Assembly: GCF_002734215.1 (NCBI RefSeq) | Contig: NZ_NSEB01000001.1 | Coordinates: forward strand, 1-64,000 | DNA length: 64,000 nt | Reading direction: 5' to 3' | DNA from: Fredinandcohnia onubensis | GTDB lineage: Bacteria; Bacillota; Bacilli; Bacillales; Bacillaceae_L | In this document: positions 51,906 through 61,765 of the stretch, piece by piece | How the letters are laid out: each line of letters begins with the position of its first letter | Numbering within the stretch: position 1 is the first letter of the stretch | Program-made: the position numbers and the translations under genes | Notes under the pieces: generated by a model | Database searches by the model: none | What the model was told of the DNA's origin: nothing | Seen by the model: only the letters and a program-made list of their open reading frames with translations

Positions 51906-53456
51906 TTATAACGGAATGTTCCCATGCTTCTTATTAGGGCGTGTTTCTTTTTTGTTTCGTAGCATTTCTAAGGCTTGGATGATTTTAATTCTAGTTTCTC
52001 GAGGATCGATGACATCGTCAACCATTCCTTGACTTGCTGCTACATATGGATTGGCAAATTTTTCACGATATTCTTCGATCTTTTGCGCACGTGTCTGTTC
52101 AGGATTATCACTTTCGTTAATTTCACGTGCAAAAATAATATTAGCTGCCCCCTGTGGACCCATTACTGCAATTTCAGCATTAGGCCATGCAAAAACTAAA
52201 TCAGCACCAATTGATTTACTGTTTAGTGCGACATAGGCCCCTCCATATGCCTTTCTAAGAATGACAGTTAACTTAGGTACCGTTGCTTCTGAGTACGCAT
52301 ATAGAATCTTTGCTCCGTGGCGGATAATTCCCCCATGTTCTTGTTTTACCCCTGGGAAGAACCCTGTCACATCCTCAAATGTAATAAGTGGGATATTGAA
52401 GGAATCACAAAAACGAATGAATCGTGATGCTTTATCAGATGAGTCAATATCAAGTCCACCTGCCATGTATTTTGGTTGGTTACATACTAAACCAACAACC
52501 TCCCCTTTTACTCTTGCAAACCCGACAACAATATTCTTCGCAAAATCTTTATGAACCTCCATGAATGTATCAGCATCGACTACTTGATTGATTACTTTTC
52601 GAACATCATAGGGTCTGACTGCATCGAATGGAATGATTTCTGTTAAATCAGGTCGGTAATCATCACTTTCCTCAACTGGTAGAATCGGGGCCTTTTCTTC
52701 ATTATTTTGGGGAAGATAGCTTACTAAAGCTCTTACCTGCTGCAGCACCTCTTCTTCAGTTTCCCCTGAAAAATGTGCGTTCCCACTTATGGAATTATGT
52801 ACGTTTGCTCCACCTAAATCCTCTGAGCTAATTTTCTCACCCGTTACGGTTTCAATAACTTTCGGCCCTGTAATAAACATTTGAGACGTCTTTTCAACCA
52901 TGAATACAAAATCAGTAATCGCAGGAGAATACACAGCACCACCGGCACACGGACCCATAATCACCGAAATTTGAGGGATAACTCCAGAGTAGATTGCATT
53001 CCTATAAAAAATGTGACCATATCCATCAAGAGAAACGACTCCCTCTTGAATTCTTGCGCCACCCGAATCATTTAGACCAATGAAAGGTGCCCCATTTTTA
53101 GCAGCTAGATCCATCACATTCGCAATTTTTTTCGCGTGCATTTCTCCAAGTGCTCCACCAAACACCGTGAAATCCTGTGAAAATAAATAGACCGGTCTGC
53201 CATTGATTTTTCCGTAGCCTGTTACAACTCCATCCCCAGGTCCTTTTTTATCTGCTAAGCCAAAGTCTATGCTGCGGTGTTCAATAAAAGGATTTAACTC
53301 TACAAAAGTGCCTTTATCAAGTAATAAGTCAATTCGTTCTCGTGCAGTTAATTTTCCTTTTTCATGTTGTTTATCTATTTTTTCATCTCCGCCACCTAAT
53401 TCAACTTCACGACGGCGATCATAAAGTTCATTAATTTTTTCATAAATATCTGTCAT
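51906..53456 (-). CDS. pccB: Propionyl-CoA carboxylase beta subunit-like carboxyltransferase (YqjD/MccB type)
   Basis: 516 aa carboxyltransferase that moves CO2 from biotin to (usually) propionyl-CoA. Family markers: LTARERIDLLLDKGTFVE, FSQDFTVFGGALGEMHAKKI, GLNDSGGARIQEGV, IMGPCAGGAVYSPAITDF and RKAYGGAYVALNSKSIGADLVFAWP. Its ATG overlaps the mce stop by 4 nt. No biotin-carboxylase or biotinyl subunit gene is adjacent, so its partner lies elsewhere. A methylmalonyl-CoA decarboxylase alpha subunit is the alternative reading. Confidence 0.9.
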   Translation of the reverse strand: MTDIYEKINELYDRRREVELGGGDEKIDKQHEKGKLTARERIDLLLDKGTFVELNPFIEHRSIDFGLADKKGPGDGVVTGYGKINGRPVYLFSQDFTVFGGALGEMHAKKIANVMDLAAKNGAPFIGLNDSGGARIQEGVVSLDGYGHIFYRNAIYSGVIPQISVIMGPCAGGAVYSPAITDFVFMVEKTSQMFITGPKVIETVTGEKISSEDLGGANVHNSISGNAHFSGETEEEVLQQVRALVSYLPQNNEEKAPILPVEESDDYRPDLTEIIPFDAVRPYDVRKVINQVVDADTFMEVHKDFAKNIVVGFARVKGEVVGLVCNQPKYMAGGLDIDSSDKASRFIRFCDSFNIPLITFEDVTGFFPGVKQEHGGIIRHGAKILYAYSEATVPKLTVILRKAYGGAYVALNSKSIGADLVFAWPNAEIAVMGPQGAANIIFAREINESDNPEQTRAQKIEEYREKFANPYVAASQGMVDDVIDPRETRIKIIQALEMLRNKKETRPNKKHGNIPL

Positions 53457-53875
53457 TTGTTCATTTCCCCCTTGCTAGGTTTCTCACAAAGCTCATATAG
53501 GACACTCCCTGTTGATTTCGGATGCATAAATGCAATTTTTGCACCGCCTGCACCAAGCTTGGACTCATCTGAAAGCATTCGGATACCATTTTCCTTCATA
53601 TCTTGTATACGAGCTTCAATCGATGAGACGCCTAAGGCAATGTGATGAATTCCTTCGCCACGTTTTTCTATAAATTTAGCAATTGGACTTTCTGGTGAAA
53701 GAGGCTCCAATAGTTCTAGCTTTGATTCCCCTATCTTAATGAAAGCAATTTTTACATTCTCTGATTCTACTTCTTCAATGCCTTCTAATTGGAGATTAAG
53801 AATATTTGTGTAAAATGGGAGGGAATTTTCAATCGATGAGACTGCAATTCCAATATGGTCTATTTTTTTTATCAT
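53453..53875 (-). CDS. mce: Methylmalonyl-CoA epimerase
   Basis: 140 aa VOC-fold metal enzyme interconverting (2S)- and (2R)-methylmalonyl-CoA. Signature: KIDHIGIAVSSIENSLPFYTNILNL at the N-terminus, ESKLELLEPLSPESPIAKFIEKRGEGIHHIALGV with the metal His and Glu, and MHPKSTGSVLYELCEKP. Start at 53875 (GAGGAG 7 nt upstream); the in-frame TTG 15 nt before it lies in the ribosome site. First gene of mce-pccB; preceded by a 14-bp palindrome. Confidence 0.93.
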   Translation of the reverse strand: MIKKIDHIGIAVSSIENSLPFYTNILNLQLEGIEEVESENVKIAFIKIGESKLELLEPLSPESPIAKFIEKRGEGIHHIALGVSSIEARIQDMKENGIRMLSDESKLGAGGAKIAFMHPKSTGSVLYELCEKPSKGEMNK

Positions 53876-53889
53876 GTTTTCACTCCTCA

Positions 53890-53903
53890 AGCGAGCGCTC
53901 GCT
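53890..53903. promoter_or_regulatory. Perfect 14-bp palindrome AGCGAGCGCTCGCT upstream of mce
   Basis: GC-rich perfect inverted repeat in an AT-rich gap, directly abutting the GAGGAG ribosome site of mce. Resembles a TetR-type operator in size and symmetry; the binder is unknown. Confidence 0.6.
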
Positions 53904-54064
53904 CAATAATTGTAAGCGTTTCATATAATAACTATATTGTAGCATGAACTCATAATAATTTGTGTGTTTTCAGTTATAATGAATAATACATAATGGTTGT
54001 CCAAGTTGGTTTTTCAAGGTAAAATAGTAATAAATAAGTATGTAAGCAGAAGGGAGTAAGTGAC

Positions 54065-54157
54065 ATGTCCCGTAAAACTCAAAAGATTGTTGTATATTTA
54101 ATGATTGGAGTAATGCTAATTACTACCCTCTTAGCAGGCGTAGGTATGTGGTTTTAA
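54065..54157 (+). CDS. prli42: Stressosome-associated miniprotein Prli42
   Basis: 30-aa membrane miniprotein: a basic N-terminus (MSRKTQK) and one hydrophobic segment (IVVYLMIGVMLITTLLAG). It resembles Prli42 of Listeria, which anchors the stressosome to the membrane; the Bacillus family pattern VYLM...STLLAG is as I recall it. AAGGGAG precedes the ATG. Opposite orientation to its neighbours mce and yqjA, with a hairpin after it (54195). Confidence 0.75.
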   Translation: MSRKTQKIVVYLMIGVMLITTLLAGVGMWF

Positions 54158-54194
54158 TTCAAACATTTTAAATGTTGCAGGTTTTTTCACAACG

Positions 54195-54223
54195 TTAGAG
54201 GTGACCATTTTGGTCACCTCTAA
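54195..54223. terminator. Hairpin between prli42 and yqjA
   Basis: Perfect 12-bp stem TTAGAGGTGACC / GGTCACCTCTAA with ATTTT loop, between convergent genes. It lacks a T run on either side, so it may be a weak terminator or an RNA-stability element. Confidence 0.6.
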
Positions 54224-54234
54224 ACATTATACTA

Positions 54235-55206
54235 TTAGGTTGGCAACCCCTTAAATAGTCTTTTTATAATTAAATACTCTTCCATTTCTTTTATAAATTG
54301 AAAGAGAGCAGCTCTTGTTTCAAATTCCTCTCGAGTTACTGGCAGTGGCATTTCTCTAAACTCTTTACGCATAGATTCTAGTTTCTTCAAAAATACAATA
54401 GCCGTGTTTCCAGGATGAATGGACTGGCTCACCTCCATAATAAAATCGGCAACCATTTTCCCCTGTTCCACTGACTGGGTCATTGAAGTAATAGTAGGTA
54501 ACATTCTTTGCAGAATCTCGAACTGCCTTTCTCGCATTTCGAAATACGTATAATATAAATTGTCATCCCTCATTAAGTTATTTTCAACATCTCTATAGGC
54601 AATGCTTTTCGCTTTTTTTAATAATTCTTCAATAGCTGTTATCTCGCGGCCATCCCAAATACTATCGCCTGTCCGAAGATAATGGACCATTTCGTTTAAT
54701 ATATTTCCAAATAGGGTTTCAATTTCTTGTTGGTATGCCTTAAGTTGCTTGTCAACACTTGGCATATATAGATTTACAAGTAGCGCAACACCAATACCAA
54801 TGATAATTAACCCTAGTTCATTAATAATTAAATTTAATGTTACATTACCCGCTGAAAATATATGTAAAATAATAACGGTACTTGTTACGATTCCATCTTT
54901 AGCTTTTAGAATAACTACTGTAGGTATAAAAAATAGTAGTAATAAGCCAATTGTTAATGGATGATAGCCAATACCCTCGAAGAATATAAACGAAAATATG
55001 ATCCCAACTACACACGCAACAAATCGCTCCCATGAACTTTCCAGCGATTTTTTTCTTGTTACTTTAATACATAAAATCGTTAGAATTCCAGCAGATGCAA
55101 AACTATCTAGTCCTATTAGTTTTGCAATGGATATAGATATCGTTGTACCTATAGCTGTTTTTAACGTTCGATAACCTATTTTAAACATAAATCGGCTCCT
55201 AAACAT
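54235..55206 (-). CDS. yqjA: Aromatic acid exporter family protein (YqjA, DUF939/ArAE type)
   Basis: 323 aa. N-terminal half with about five or six membrane segments (LKTAIGTTISISIAKLIG, ILTILCIKVTRKKSLES and others), and a C-terminal cytoplasmic helical half starting MPSVDKQLKAYQQEIETLFGNILNEMV. The family is related to E. coli aromatic-acid exporters; transport is not demonstrated for YqjA. Confidence 0.85.
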   Translation of the reverse strand: MFRSRFMFKIGYRTLKTAIGTTISISIAKLIGLDSFASAGILTILCIKVTRKKSLESSWERFVACVVGIIFSFIFFEGIGYHPLTIGLLLLFFIPTVVILKAKDGIVTSTVIILHIFSAGNVTLNLIINELGLIIIGIGVALLVNLYMPSVDKQLKAYQQEIETLFGNILNEMVHYLRTGDSIWDGREITAIEELLKKAKSIAYRDVENNLMRDDNLYYTYFEMRERQFEILQRMLPTITSMTQSVEQGKMVADFIMEVSQSIHPGNTAIVFLKKLESMRKEFREMPLPVTREEFETRAALFQFIKEMEEYLIIKRLFKGLPT

Positions 55207-55282
55207 CCATAATAAATTTATTATATTGTTATATATAGGAAAAACAACACATATTTACTAATCTTACTATACTTAATGAACG

Positions 55283-55315
55283 AAAAAAAGAATGATCACG
55301 TTGATCATTCTTTTT
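55283..55315. terminator. Bidirectional terminator after artR
   Basis: GAATGATCA / TGATCATTC stem with CGT loop, flanked by A7 and T5, between artR and the upstream region of yqjA. Confidence 0.85.
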
Positions 55316-56048
55316 ATAGAACCTTTTCTAAGAAGTCCTGTGCACGTTTGCTATTTGGATTTGTAAAAAACTCATCTGGAGTTGTTTCTTCAACGATGAC
55401 TCCATCATCCATAAAGAGTACCTTATCTGCTACTTCGCGAGCAAAGCCCATTTCGTGGGTTACAATTAACATTGTCATCCCTGTGTGAGCCAATCCTTTC
55501 ATAACATTAAGAACCTCTTTTACCATCTCAGGATCAAGTGCTGAAGTTGGCTCGTCAAATAACATGATTTCAGGCTCCATCGCTAACGCTCTTGCGATTG
55601 CTACCCTTTGTTTTTGACCACCAGAAAGGCGATTTGGATATTCATTGGCCTTTTCTGATAAGCCAACCTGGCTTAACAATTCCAAAGCCTTATTTCCCGC
55701 ATCATTCTTGGAAAGCCCTCTTACCTTCATGGGTGCATAAGTGAGATTTTGAAGGACTGTCTTATGTGGGAACAAGTGGAAGTGCTGGAACACCATCCCG
55801 ATATGCTCACGAACCTTCGTAATATTCGTCTTTGCATTTGTAATCTCATCTTGACCAACCCAAATCTGTCCCTGTGTCGGTTTTTCAAGTAAATTTAAAC
55901 ATCTAAGAAATGTGGATTTTCCAGACCCAGAAGGACCAATAATCGCTACAACCTCTCCTTGTTTAAAGGCGGTCGTAATCCCTTTTAACACATTTAACTT
56001 GCCAAAAGATTTATGAAGACCTTCTACTTTAATATGATCATTACTCAC
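55314..56048 (-). CDS. artR: Polar amino acid ABC transporter ATP-binding protein ArtR
   Basis: 244 aa. Walker [20 protein letters not shown]-loop [17 protein letters not shown], signature [20 protein letters not shown], Walker [17 protein letters not shown], switch His VTHEMGFA. The GTG at 56048 is chosen over an in-frame TTG seven codons earlier; it overlaps the artQ stop by 8 nt. ArtPQR in B. subtilis takes up arginine; ligand here inferred. Confidence 0.93.
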   Translation of the reverse strand: MSNDHIKVEGLHKSFGKLNVLKGITTAFKQGEVVAIIGPSGSGKSTFLRCLNLLEKPTQGQIWVGQDEITNAKTNITKVREHIGMVFQHFHLFPHKTVLQNLTYAPMKVRGLSKNDAGNKALELLSQVGLSEKANEYPNRLSGGQKQRVAIARALAMEPEIMLFDEPTSALDPEMVKEVLNVMKGLAHTGMTMLIVTHEMGFAREVADKVLFMDDGVIVEETTPDEFFTNPNSKRAQDFLEKVL

Positions 56049-56706
56049 TACGACGCAACCTCCTCTCAAGTCTTCCGCCTAGGAATGTGAGGATTGTAAC
56101 GATAATCCAATATACTAGACCAGCAATTAATAATGGTTCAAAATAGCGGAATGTGTTTGCTCCGACAACTTGAGCCCGTCTCATAATATCCAATAATCCA
56201 ATTGTACTTACAATTGCAGATTCCTTCGTTAAGGTAATAAATTCATTTAAGAGTGCTGGTAAAATATTTTTGACTGCTTGTGGTAGGATAATATCTATCA
56301 TCATTGGTCGGTATGAAATCCCAAGCGCTTCTGCCGCTTCTTGTTGGCCTTTATCAACTGCCTGAATACCTGCTCTAATGATTTCAGAAATATATGCACC
56401 TGAATTTAGTCCAAACGCCAAAACTCCTGCTACAAATTTATCGATATCATATTGAAAAAGCTGTGGAACTGCAAAATAGATTAGAACCAATTGAAGGATA
56501 AGTGGTGTACCTCTAAAAATAGATGTGTAAATGTCCGCAAACCACTTTAAAAATGAAACTTTGCTTATTTTAAAAACCGCTAAAATTGTCCCGAGAATTA
56601 AACCTAAAATTGCCGATACTAGTGCAAAGGAAACCGTAATGCCGATCCCTTCTAGTATAAACGGAATTGAAGGCAGGATTCCGGAGAAGTCAATATCCAA
56701 ACCCAT
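56041..56706 (-). CDS. artQ: Polar amino acid ABC transporter permease ArtQ
   Basis: 221 aa, five membrane segments, HisM/GlnP type. [21 protein letters not shown] at mid-protein and the EAA loop [34 protein letters not shown] contacting ArtR are intact. Lies between artP (33 nt) and artR (8-nt overlap). Confidence 0.94.
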   Translation of the reverse strand: MGLDIDFSGILPSIPFILEGIGITVSFALVSAILGLILGTILAVFKISKVSFLKWFADIYTSIFRGTPLILQLVLIYFAVPQLFQYDIDKFVAGVLAFGLNSGAYISEIIRAGIQAVDKGQQEAAEALGISYRPMMIDIILPQAVKNILPALLNEFITLTKESAIVSTIGLLDIMRRAQVVGANTFRYFEPLLIAGLVYWIIVTILTFLGGRLERRLRRSE

Positions 56707-56739
56707 GCCTTACACCTCATTTCTACCAAAAATTTTGAC

Positions 56740-57525
56740 CTATTCTTCCATCCATTGTTTCTGTAATTTCTCTAATTCGCCGTTCTCTTTCATTTCTTCT
56801 AACACTTTATTAAATTCATCTACTAGCACATCACCTTTTGCAAAAGCAATCGCCATACCTGGTGAAGCCTCCGTTGGATCGTCGAATCCAGCTAGGTCTA
56901 GTTCTTCAATAAATCCAACTGCAACAGTTTTATCTAAATAAACTGCATCAATTCTTCCTGCTTTTAACTCTTGAATTAGTTCTGGCGCTTTATTTAATGC
57001 TGAGATTTCAAGACTTTTCAAAGTTTCTTCTTTGATTTTTTTAGCGCCTTCTTCTTGAATAGAACCTAATTGAACTCCGACTGTTTTACCTTCTAAATCT
57101 TCTAATGTTTTGATTTCAGAATCCTTTAATGTTACAAACATTTCACCTGATTTATGGTATTCCATTGAAAAATCAACGCTTTTCTTACGTTCTTCCGTAG
57201 CTGACATACCTGAAATGATAAAATCAAGACGTTCTGATTGTAATGCACTTATTAGTCCACCAAAATCCATATTTTCAATTTTAAGCTCATAACCTAGTTT
57301 ATCCGCAATTGCTTTTGCTAAATCAATATCAAACCCAACATATTCTCCTGTTGCTGCATCAATTGTTTCAAATGGTGGGAAATCTGCTGACGTTCCCATT
57401 GTTAAAACCTTTTTTTCTTCCGTTGCTTCTTCAGATCCTGTTGCATTGTCATCGCTTGTCCCACATGCTGCTAAAAATGCAATTGATAAAATAGTAAACA
57501 ATGTTACTAGTAAAAACTTTTTCAT
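56740..57525 (-). CDS. artP: Polar amino acid ABC transporter substrate-binding lipoprotein ArtP
   Basis: 261 aa. Signal peptide with lipobox LAAC (IAFLAACGTSDD), a Glu-rich linker, then a type II binding-protein fold: LTMGTSADFPPFETIDAATGEYVGFDIDLAKAIADKLG, IISGMSATEERKKSVDFS, VGVQLGSIQEEGAKK. Arginine/basic amino acid is a plausible ligand from orthology only. First gene of the artPQR operon. Confidence 0.93.
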   Translation of the reverse strand: MKKFLLVTLFTILSIAFLAACGTSDDNATGSEEATEEKKVLTMGTSADFPPFETIDAATGEYVGFDIDLAKAIADKLGYELKIENMDFGGLISALQSERLDFIISGMSATEERKKSVDFSMEYHKSGEMFVTLKDSEIKTLEDLEGKTVGVQLGSIQEEGAKKIKEETLKSLEISALNKAPELIQELKAGRIDAVYLDKTVAVGFIEELDLAGFDDPTEASPGMAIAFAKGDVLVDEFNKVLEEMKENGELEKLQKQWMEE

Positions 57526-57571
57526 TATGTTTTCCCCCTATGTCATTACTTATAATTATTCGATAGAATGT

Positions 57572-57599
57572 ATTTTAACACATCTGCATAAATATACAA
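57572..57599 (-). promoter_or_regulatory. Candidate sigma-A promoter of artP
   Basis: Minus strand TTGTAT (57599-57594), 16-nt spacer, TAAAAT (57577-57572). The rest of the 57526-57830 gap is AT-rich and holds only the brxB terminator; I see no gene. Confidence 0.5.
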
Positions 57600-57805
57600 T
57601 ATGTTTTTTAAAAATAATAATTGATTAATAATTCTATTATTTGCTTCGAACGTTTTATTATTCCGTATACAATGGTCTTTAGGGGATAAATTGCACGGCA
57701 AAATCGTTCGAATCATTCACACTAATCACTTTACTAATATAAACAATTAAAGTAGAAAAGCGATAAAGAATCAACTATATTATGCATATTTTTATTATTT
57801 ATCTC

Positions 57806-57832
57806 AAAAAAAAGAAGCCTCTAAGGCTTCTT
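57806..57832 (-). terminator. Terminator after brxB
   Basis: Minus strand AAGAAGCC / GGCTTCTT stem with a TTAGA loop and T8. Confidence 0.9.
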
Positions 57833-58268
57833 ATACTTCTTCACAATATTCTTCAAAGGAATCCTGTAATTTATTAATTACATCCATTGGTTCATGTCCT
57901 TCAATTTCGTGACGCTCAATCATTCTTACAACCTTACCATCTTTTAATAATGCAAATGATGGTGATGATGGCGGATAACCTTCAAAATAGGATCTCGCTT
58001 TTTCAGTTGCAGCTTTATCTTGACCAGCAAACACGGTCACTAATTGATCTGGACGCTTATCGTAATGGATTGAATGGGCTGCCGCTGGTCTTGCAATTCC
58101 ACCTGCACAACCACAAACTGAGTTAACCATTACTAATGTTGTACCTTTTTTGCCAAGTGCTTCCTCAACCTCTTCAGGTGTTTTTAACTCTTGGTAACCA
58201 GCTTCCGCAATTTCTTTACGAGCTGTTGTTACTATATCATTCATAAACAGATTGAAATCTATTTCCAT
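57831..58268 (-). CDS. brxB: Bacilliredoxin BrxB (YqiW)
   Basis: 145 aa DUF1094-family protein with the CxC redox motif in [15 protein letters not shown] (about 55-68). Bacilliredoxins remove bacillithiol from protein mixed disulfides. Its presence indicates a bacillithiol-based thiol system, relevant to the glutathionyl-type reductase at 32438. Single gene between meaB and artP. Confidence 0.94.
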   Translation of the reverse strand: MEIDFNLFMNDIVTTARKEIAEAGYQELKTPEEVEEALGKKGTTLVMVNSVCGCAGGIARPAAAHSIHYDKRPDQLVTVFAGQDKAATEKARSYFEGYPPSSPSFALLKDGKVVRMIERHEIEGHEPMDVINKLQDSFEEYCEEV

Positions 58269-58440
58269 TTATAACACTCCTCCACTTAGATAATTATTTT
58301 GCCTTCTTTAATAATATCAATTTACAACATGTTTTTACAAACGATAATGCTTTGATTAAATTACCAATAGAATGTTTAAAATTACATTATTCGGGTATTC
58401 TATAAATACATCTAGATCATACCCCTAAACTCCCTAGATG

Positions 58441-58475
58441 GAAGGAAAGCAATATTTTGCTCTCCTTCTTTTTTT
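58441..58475 (+). terminator. Plus-strand-oriented terminator facing the end of meaB
   Basis: GAAGGA-a-AGCAA / TTGCT-c-TCCTTC stem (58441-58468) then T7 reading rightward; the minus-strand orientation has no T run. No plus-strand gene is known upstream, see findings. Confidence 0.7.
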
Positions 58476-59574
58476 ATACTTCATATAGCTGAATTAATTC
58501 CTTCACAGCCGAGGTTACATTTAAGTCCCCCTGGACAACCATATTTTCTAAAATGGGTAGTTGTGTTTTGATCGACGGATGATTAAAGAAGCTTGCTTCA
58601 AGATAATCTTTTATCATTGCATTTATCCAATGCTTCGTTTGTGAGTTCCTCCGTTCTGTAAAAACACCGGATTCCTTCGTTGTCTCAACAAACCGTTGGA
58701 TAATTTTCCACATTTCTTCCATACCTTCATGATAAAGTGCTGAAGCTGTATACGCCTTTGATGACCAGCCCTTGGTGCTTGGCTGTAGATAGTGGAGAAT
58801 CCGATTGTACTCTCCGCGTGCTACCTTTGCCTTCTGTCTATTGTCACCATCGGCTTTATTTATCAATAATGCATCAGCTAGCTCCATAACCCCTTTTTTC
58901 ATACCTTGCAATTCATCTCCTGCACCTGTCAAAACAAGTAGAAGGAAAAAATCGACCATACTTCTTACTACAACTTCACTTTGACCTACACCAATTGTCT
59001 CTACTAAAATCACATCAAAACCCGCTGCTTCGCAAAGTAAAATTGTTTCTCTTGTTTTTCGATTAACCCCACCAAAGGTCCCGCCTGAAGGTGATGGTCG
59101 AATAAATGCATTCTTATTTCGGGCAAGTGTCTCCATTCGTGTCTTATCCCCAAGAATACTACCACCTGTAATACTGCTACTTGGATCAACAGCTAAAACA
59201 GCTACACGAAGCCCCTGCTCACATAAATACGAACCGAAGCTTTCAATGAATGTACTTTTCCCCGCTCCAGGTACTCCTGTTATACCAATCCTGACGGAGT
59301 TACCTGTATGGGGTAGAATTTCATTAATAACATCCTGAGCCTGGTCTTGATGACGTTTTGCATTACTTTCAACAAGTGTAATCGCTTGTGCAAGAATGGC
59401 GCGATTACCGTTTCGAATTCCATGCACAATCTCTTCTATTGAACGCTCTTTCTTTTTCACAAATTTACGTCTTTCAGAAGGGCTATTTTGTTCTTTTCCC
59501 TTCACGATTTCGGTTGTAAAACTATCAGAGGCGTTTTCTGGCACCCAATCCGGACGATTTTTCTTGTCATTCAT
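58474..59574 (-). CDS. meaB: Methylmalonyl-CoA mutase-associated GTPase MeaB
   Basis: 366 aa G3E-type P-loop GTPase that protects and reloads B12-dependent mutase. Walker [18 protein letters not shown], Walker [14 protein letters not shown], base recognition NKADGDN. The ATG at 59574 (AGGAAGAG upstream) overlaps the mutB stop by 8 nt; an alternative ATG lies five codons upstream. Follows mutA-mutB directly, as expected for a mutase operon. Confidence 0.93.
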   Translation of the reverse strand: MNDKKNRPDWVPENASDSFTTEIVKGKEQNSPSERRKFVKKKERSIEEIVHGIRNGNRAILAQAITLVESNAKRHQDQAQDVINEILPHTGNSVRIGITGVPGAGKSTFIESFGSYLCEQGLRVAVLAVDPSSSITGGSILGDKTRMETLARNKNAFIRPSPSGGTFGGVNRKTRETILLCEAAGFDVILVETIGVGQSEVVVRSMVDFFLLLVLTGAGDELQGMKKGVMELADALLINKADGDNRQKAKVARGEYNRILHYLQPSTKGWSSKAYTASALYHEGMEEMWKIIQRFVETTKESGVFTERRNSQTKHWINAMIKDYLEASFFNHPSIKTQLPILENMVVQGDLNVTSAVKELIQLYEV

Positions 59575-61765
59575 TGCTCTCTTCCTCATACCCTAAACGA
59601 TGATAAATTTCCTCGATGACTGTTTGGGCGGCGACTGGTATAACTGTACCAGGTCCAAAAATGGCAGCTGCCCCTTGTTCTTTCAAGTACTCATAATCCT
59701 GTGCAGGGATGACACCGCCAACAATCACAATAATATCCTCTCGTCCTAGTTTTCTAAGCTCTTCTATAAGCTGTGGGAGCAATGTTTTGTGGCCCGCAGC
59801 AAGAGAGCTCATTCCAATTACATGTACATCATTCTCCACTGCTTGTAGGGCTGTTTCTGCAGGTGTCTGGAATAAAGGGCCGATATCCACATCAAAACCA
59901 AGGTCCGCGAAGGCAGTAGCAATTACCTTTGCTCCCCGGTCATGTCCATCCTGACCCATTTTTGCAATCAGGATTCTCGGACGTCTTCCTTCGTTCTCCA
60001 AAAACTCATCCGTCATATTCTTTACGTTCATAATTTCTTCCTCATTTGAATATTCAGAGCTATAGATTCCACTAATTGAACGAATAACGGCTTTATGTCT
60101 TTGCGATGCTATTTCAACTGCATTTGAAATTTCTCCTAAAGTCGCACGAACTCTAGCCGCATTCACCGCTAACTCCAACAAATTCCCTTCTCCTGTTGCA
60201 ACTGCGTTTGTAATAGCAGCTAATGCCTCATCGACTTTTTTGTCATCACGAGAAGCTTTTAAATCATTTAGTCTCTCAATTTGTTTCAAGCGAACTGCCG
60301 TATTATCAATATCTAAAATATCAATGGGGTCCTCTTTTTGTAATCGATATTTATTCACACCAATAATGGTCTCTTTGCCAGAATCAATTCTTGCCTGGCG
60401 TCTAGCGGAAGCCTCCTCAATTCTCATTTTTGGTAGACCTGTTTCAATCGCTTTGGTCATTCCACCAAGCTCTTCAATCTCCTCAATATGCTTCCACGCT
60501 CTGTCCATAAGTTCCTTGGTTAAAGATTCTACATAATAGGAGCCACCCCACGGATCGATTACATTACAAATCCCCGTTTCATCTTGTAAATATAATTGCG
60601 TGTTTCGAGCGATACGGGCAGAAAAATCAGTTGGTAGTGCGATCGCCTCATCCAGTGCGTTTGTATGCAGGGATTGGGTATGACCAGAGACGGCAGCCAA
60701 TGCTTCAATACATGTTCTTGTGACATTATTGTAAGGGTCTTGCTCGGTTAAGCTCCATCCTGAAGTTTGTGAATGTGTTCTTAAAGCAAGGGATTTTGGA
60801 TTTTTCGGATTGAAGGCCTTCATCATTTGCGCCCAAATGAGTCGAGCTGCTCTCATCTTTGCAACTTCCATAAAATAATTCATGCCGATTGCCCAGAAAA
60901 AAGATAAGCGAGGTGCAAAGGAATCAATGTCTATCCCCTTTTTAATTCCTGTTCGTACATATTCCAACCCATCTGCAAGGGTATATGCTAACTCAAGGTC
61001 TGCTGGTGCACCTGCTTCTTGCATATGATATCCAGAAATACTAATGCTATTGAACTTCGGCATCTTGTTAGACGTGTACTCAAAAATATCAGATATAATT
61101 CTCATCGAAGTTTCTGGTGGGTAAATATACGTGTTTCGAACCATATATTCTTTTAATATATCATTCTGAATCGTTCCCGATAATTTTTCAGGAGGAACCC
61201 CCTGCTCTTCTGCAGTAACGATATAGAAAGCCATGATTGGAAGCACCGCACCATTCATCGTCATCGAAACACTCATTTGATCAAGTGGAATTCCATCAAA
61301 TAATGTTTTCATATCAAGAATCGAGTCAATCGCTACTCCAGCTTTACCAACATCGCCAACAACACGAGGGTGGTCCGAATCATAGCCACGATGGGTAGCT
61401 AAGTCAAATGCAACAGAAAGGCCTTTTTGCCCCATTGCAAGATTTCGGCGGTAAAAAGCATTACTTTCCTCTGCAGTGGAAAACCCAGCGTACTGACGAA
61501 CTGTCCATGGGCGATTGACATACATCGTTGGGTATGGCCCACGTAAGAATGGCGGAATACCAGGCATATAATCAAGATGAGTTAGCCCCTCCAAATCTTT
61601 TTCTGTATATAAAGGTTTTACCGCAATTTGTTCGTTTGTCTCAAATAGTAGATCCTCAATAGATTGTTTGATTTCTTTTTCTATTTTTTCAGTCCATTGT
61701 TCAGGAGTAGATGGTATATCCGACTTCTTTAACTTTATTTTGGAAAGATCAAGTCTTTTAGCCAT
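59567..61765 (-). CDS. mutB: Methylmalonyl-CoA mutase, large (catalytic) subunit
   Basis: 732 aa coenzyme-B12 isomerase converting (R)-methylmalonyl-CoA to succinyl-CoA. Substrate barrel with [28 protein letters not shown] and [25 protein letters not shown]-terminal cobalamin domain has the DxHxxG lower-ligand motif in [22 protein letters not shown] (about 605). Its ATG overlaps the mutA stop by 8 nt. Confidence 0.96.
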   Translation of the reverse strand: MAKRLDLSKIKLKKSDIPSTPEQWTEKIEKEIKQSIEDLLFETNEQIAVKPLYTEKDLEGLTHLDYMPGIPPFLRGPYPTMYVNRPWTVRQYAGFSTAEESNAFYRRNLAMGQKGLSVAFDLATHRGYDSDHPRVVGDVGKAGVAIDSILDMKTLFDGIPLDQMSVSMTMNGAVLPIMAFYIVTAEEQGVPPEKLSGTIQNDILKEYMVRNTYIYPPETSMRIISDIFEYTSNKMPKFNSISISGYHMQEAGAPADLELAYTLADGLEYVRTGIKKGIDIDSFAPRLSFFWAIGMNYFMEVAKMRAARLIWAQMMKAFNPKNPKSLALRTHSQTSGWSLTEQDPYNNVTRTCIEALAAVSGHTQSLHTNALDEAIALPTDFSARIARNTQLYLQDETGICNVIDPWGGSYYVESLTKELMDRAWKHIEEIEELGGMTKAIETGLPKMRIEEASARRQARIDSGKETIIGVNKYRLQKEDPIDILDIDNTAVRLKQIERLNDLKASRDDKKVDEALAAITNAVATGEGNLLELAVNAARVRATLGEISNAVEIASQRHKAVIRSISGIYSSEYSNEEEIMNVKNMTDEFLENEGRRPRILIAKMGQDGHDRGAKVIATAFADLGFDVDIGPLFQTPAETALQAVENDVHVIGMSSLAAGHKTLLPQLIEELRKLGREDIIVIVGGVIPAQDYEYLKEQGAAAIFGPGTVIPVAAQTVIEEIYHRLGYEEESNE

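Noticed and set aside
53910-53926. CcpA cre site upstream of mce (TGTAAGCGTTTCA)
   Set aside because: It is one base short of the 14-bp cre pattern and lacks the conserved end, so not annotated.
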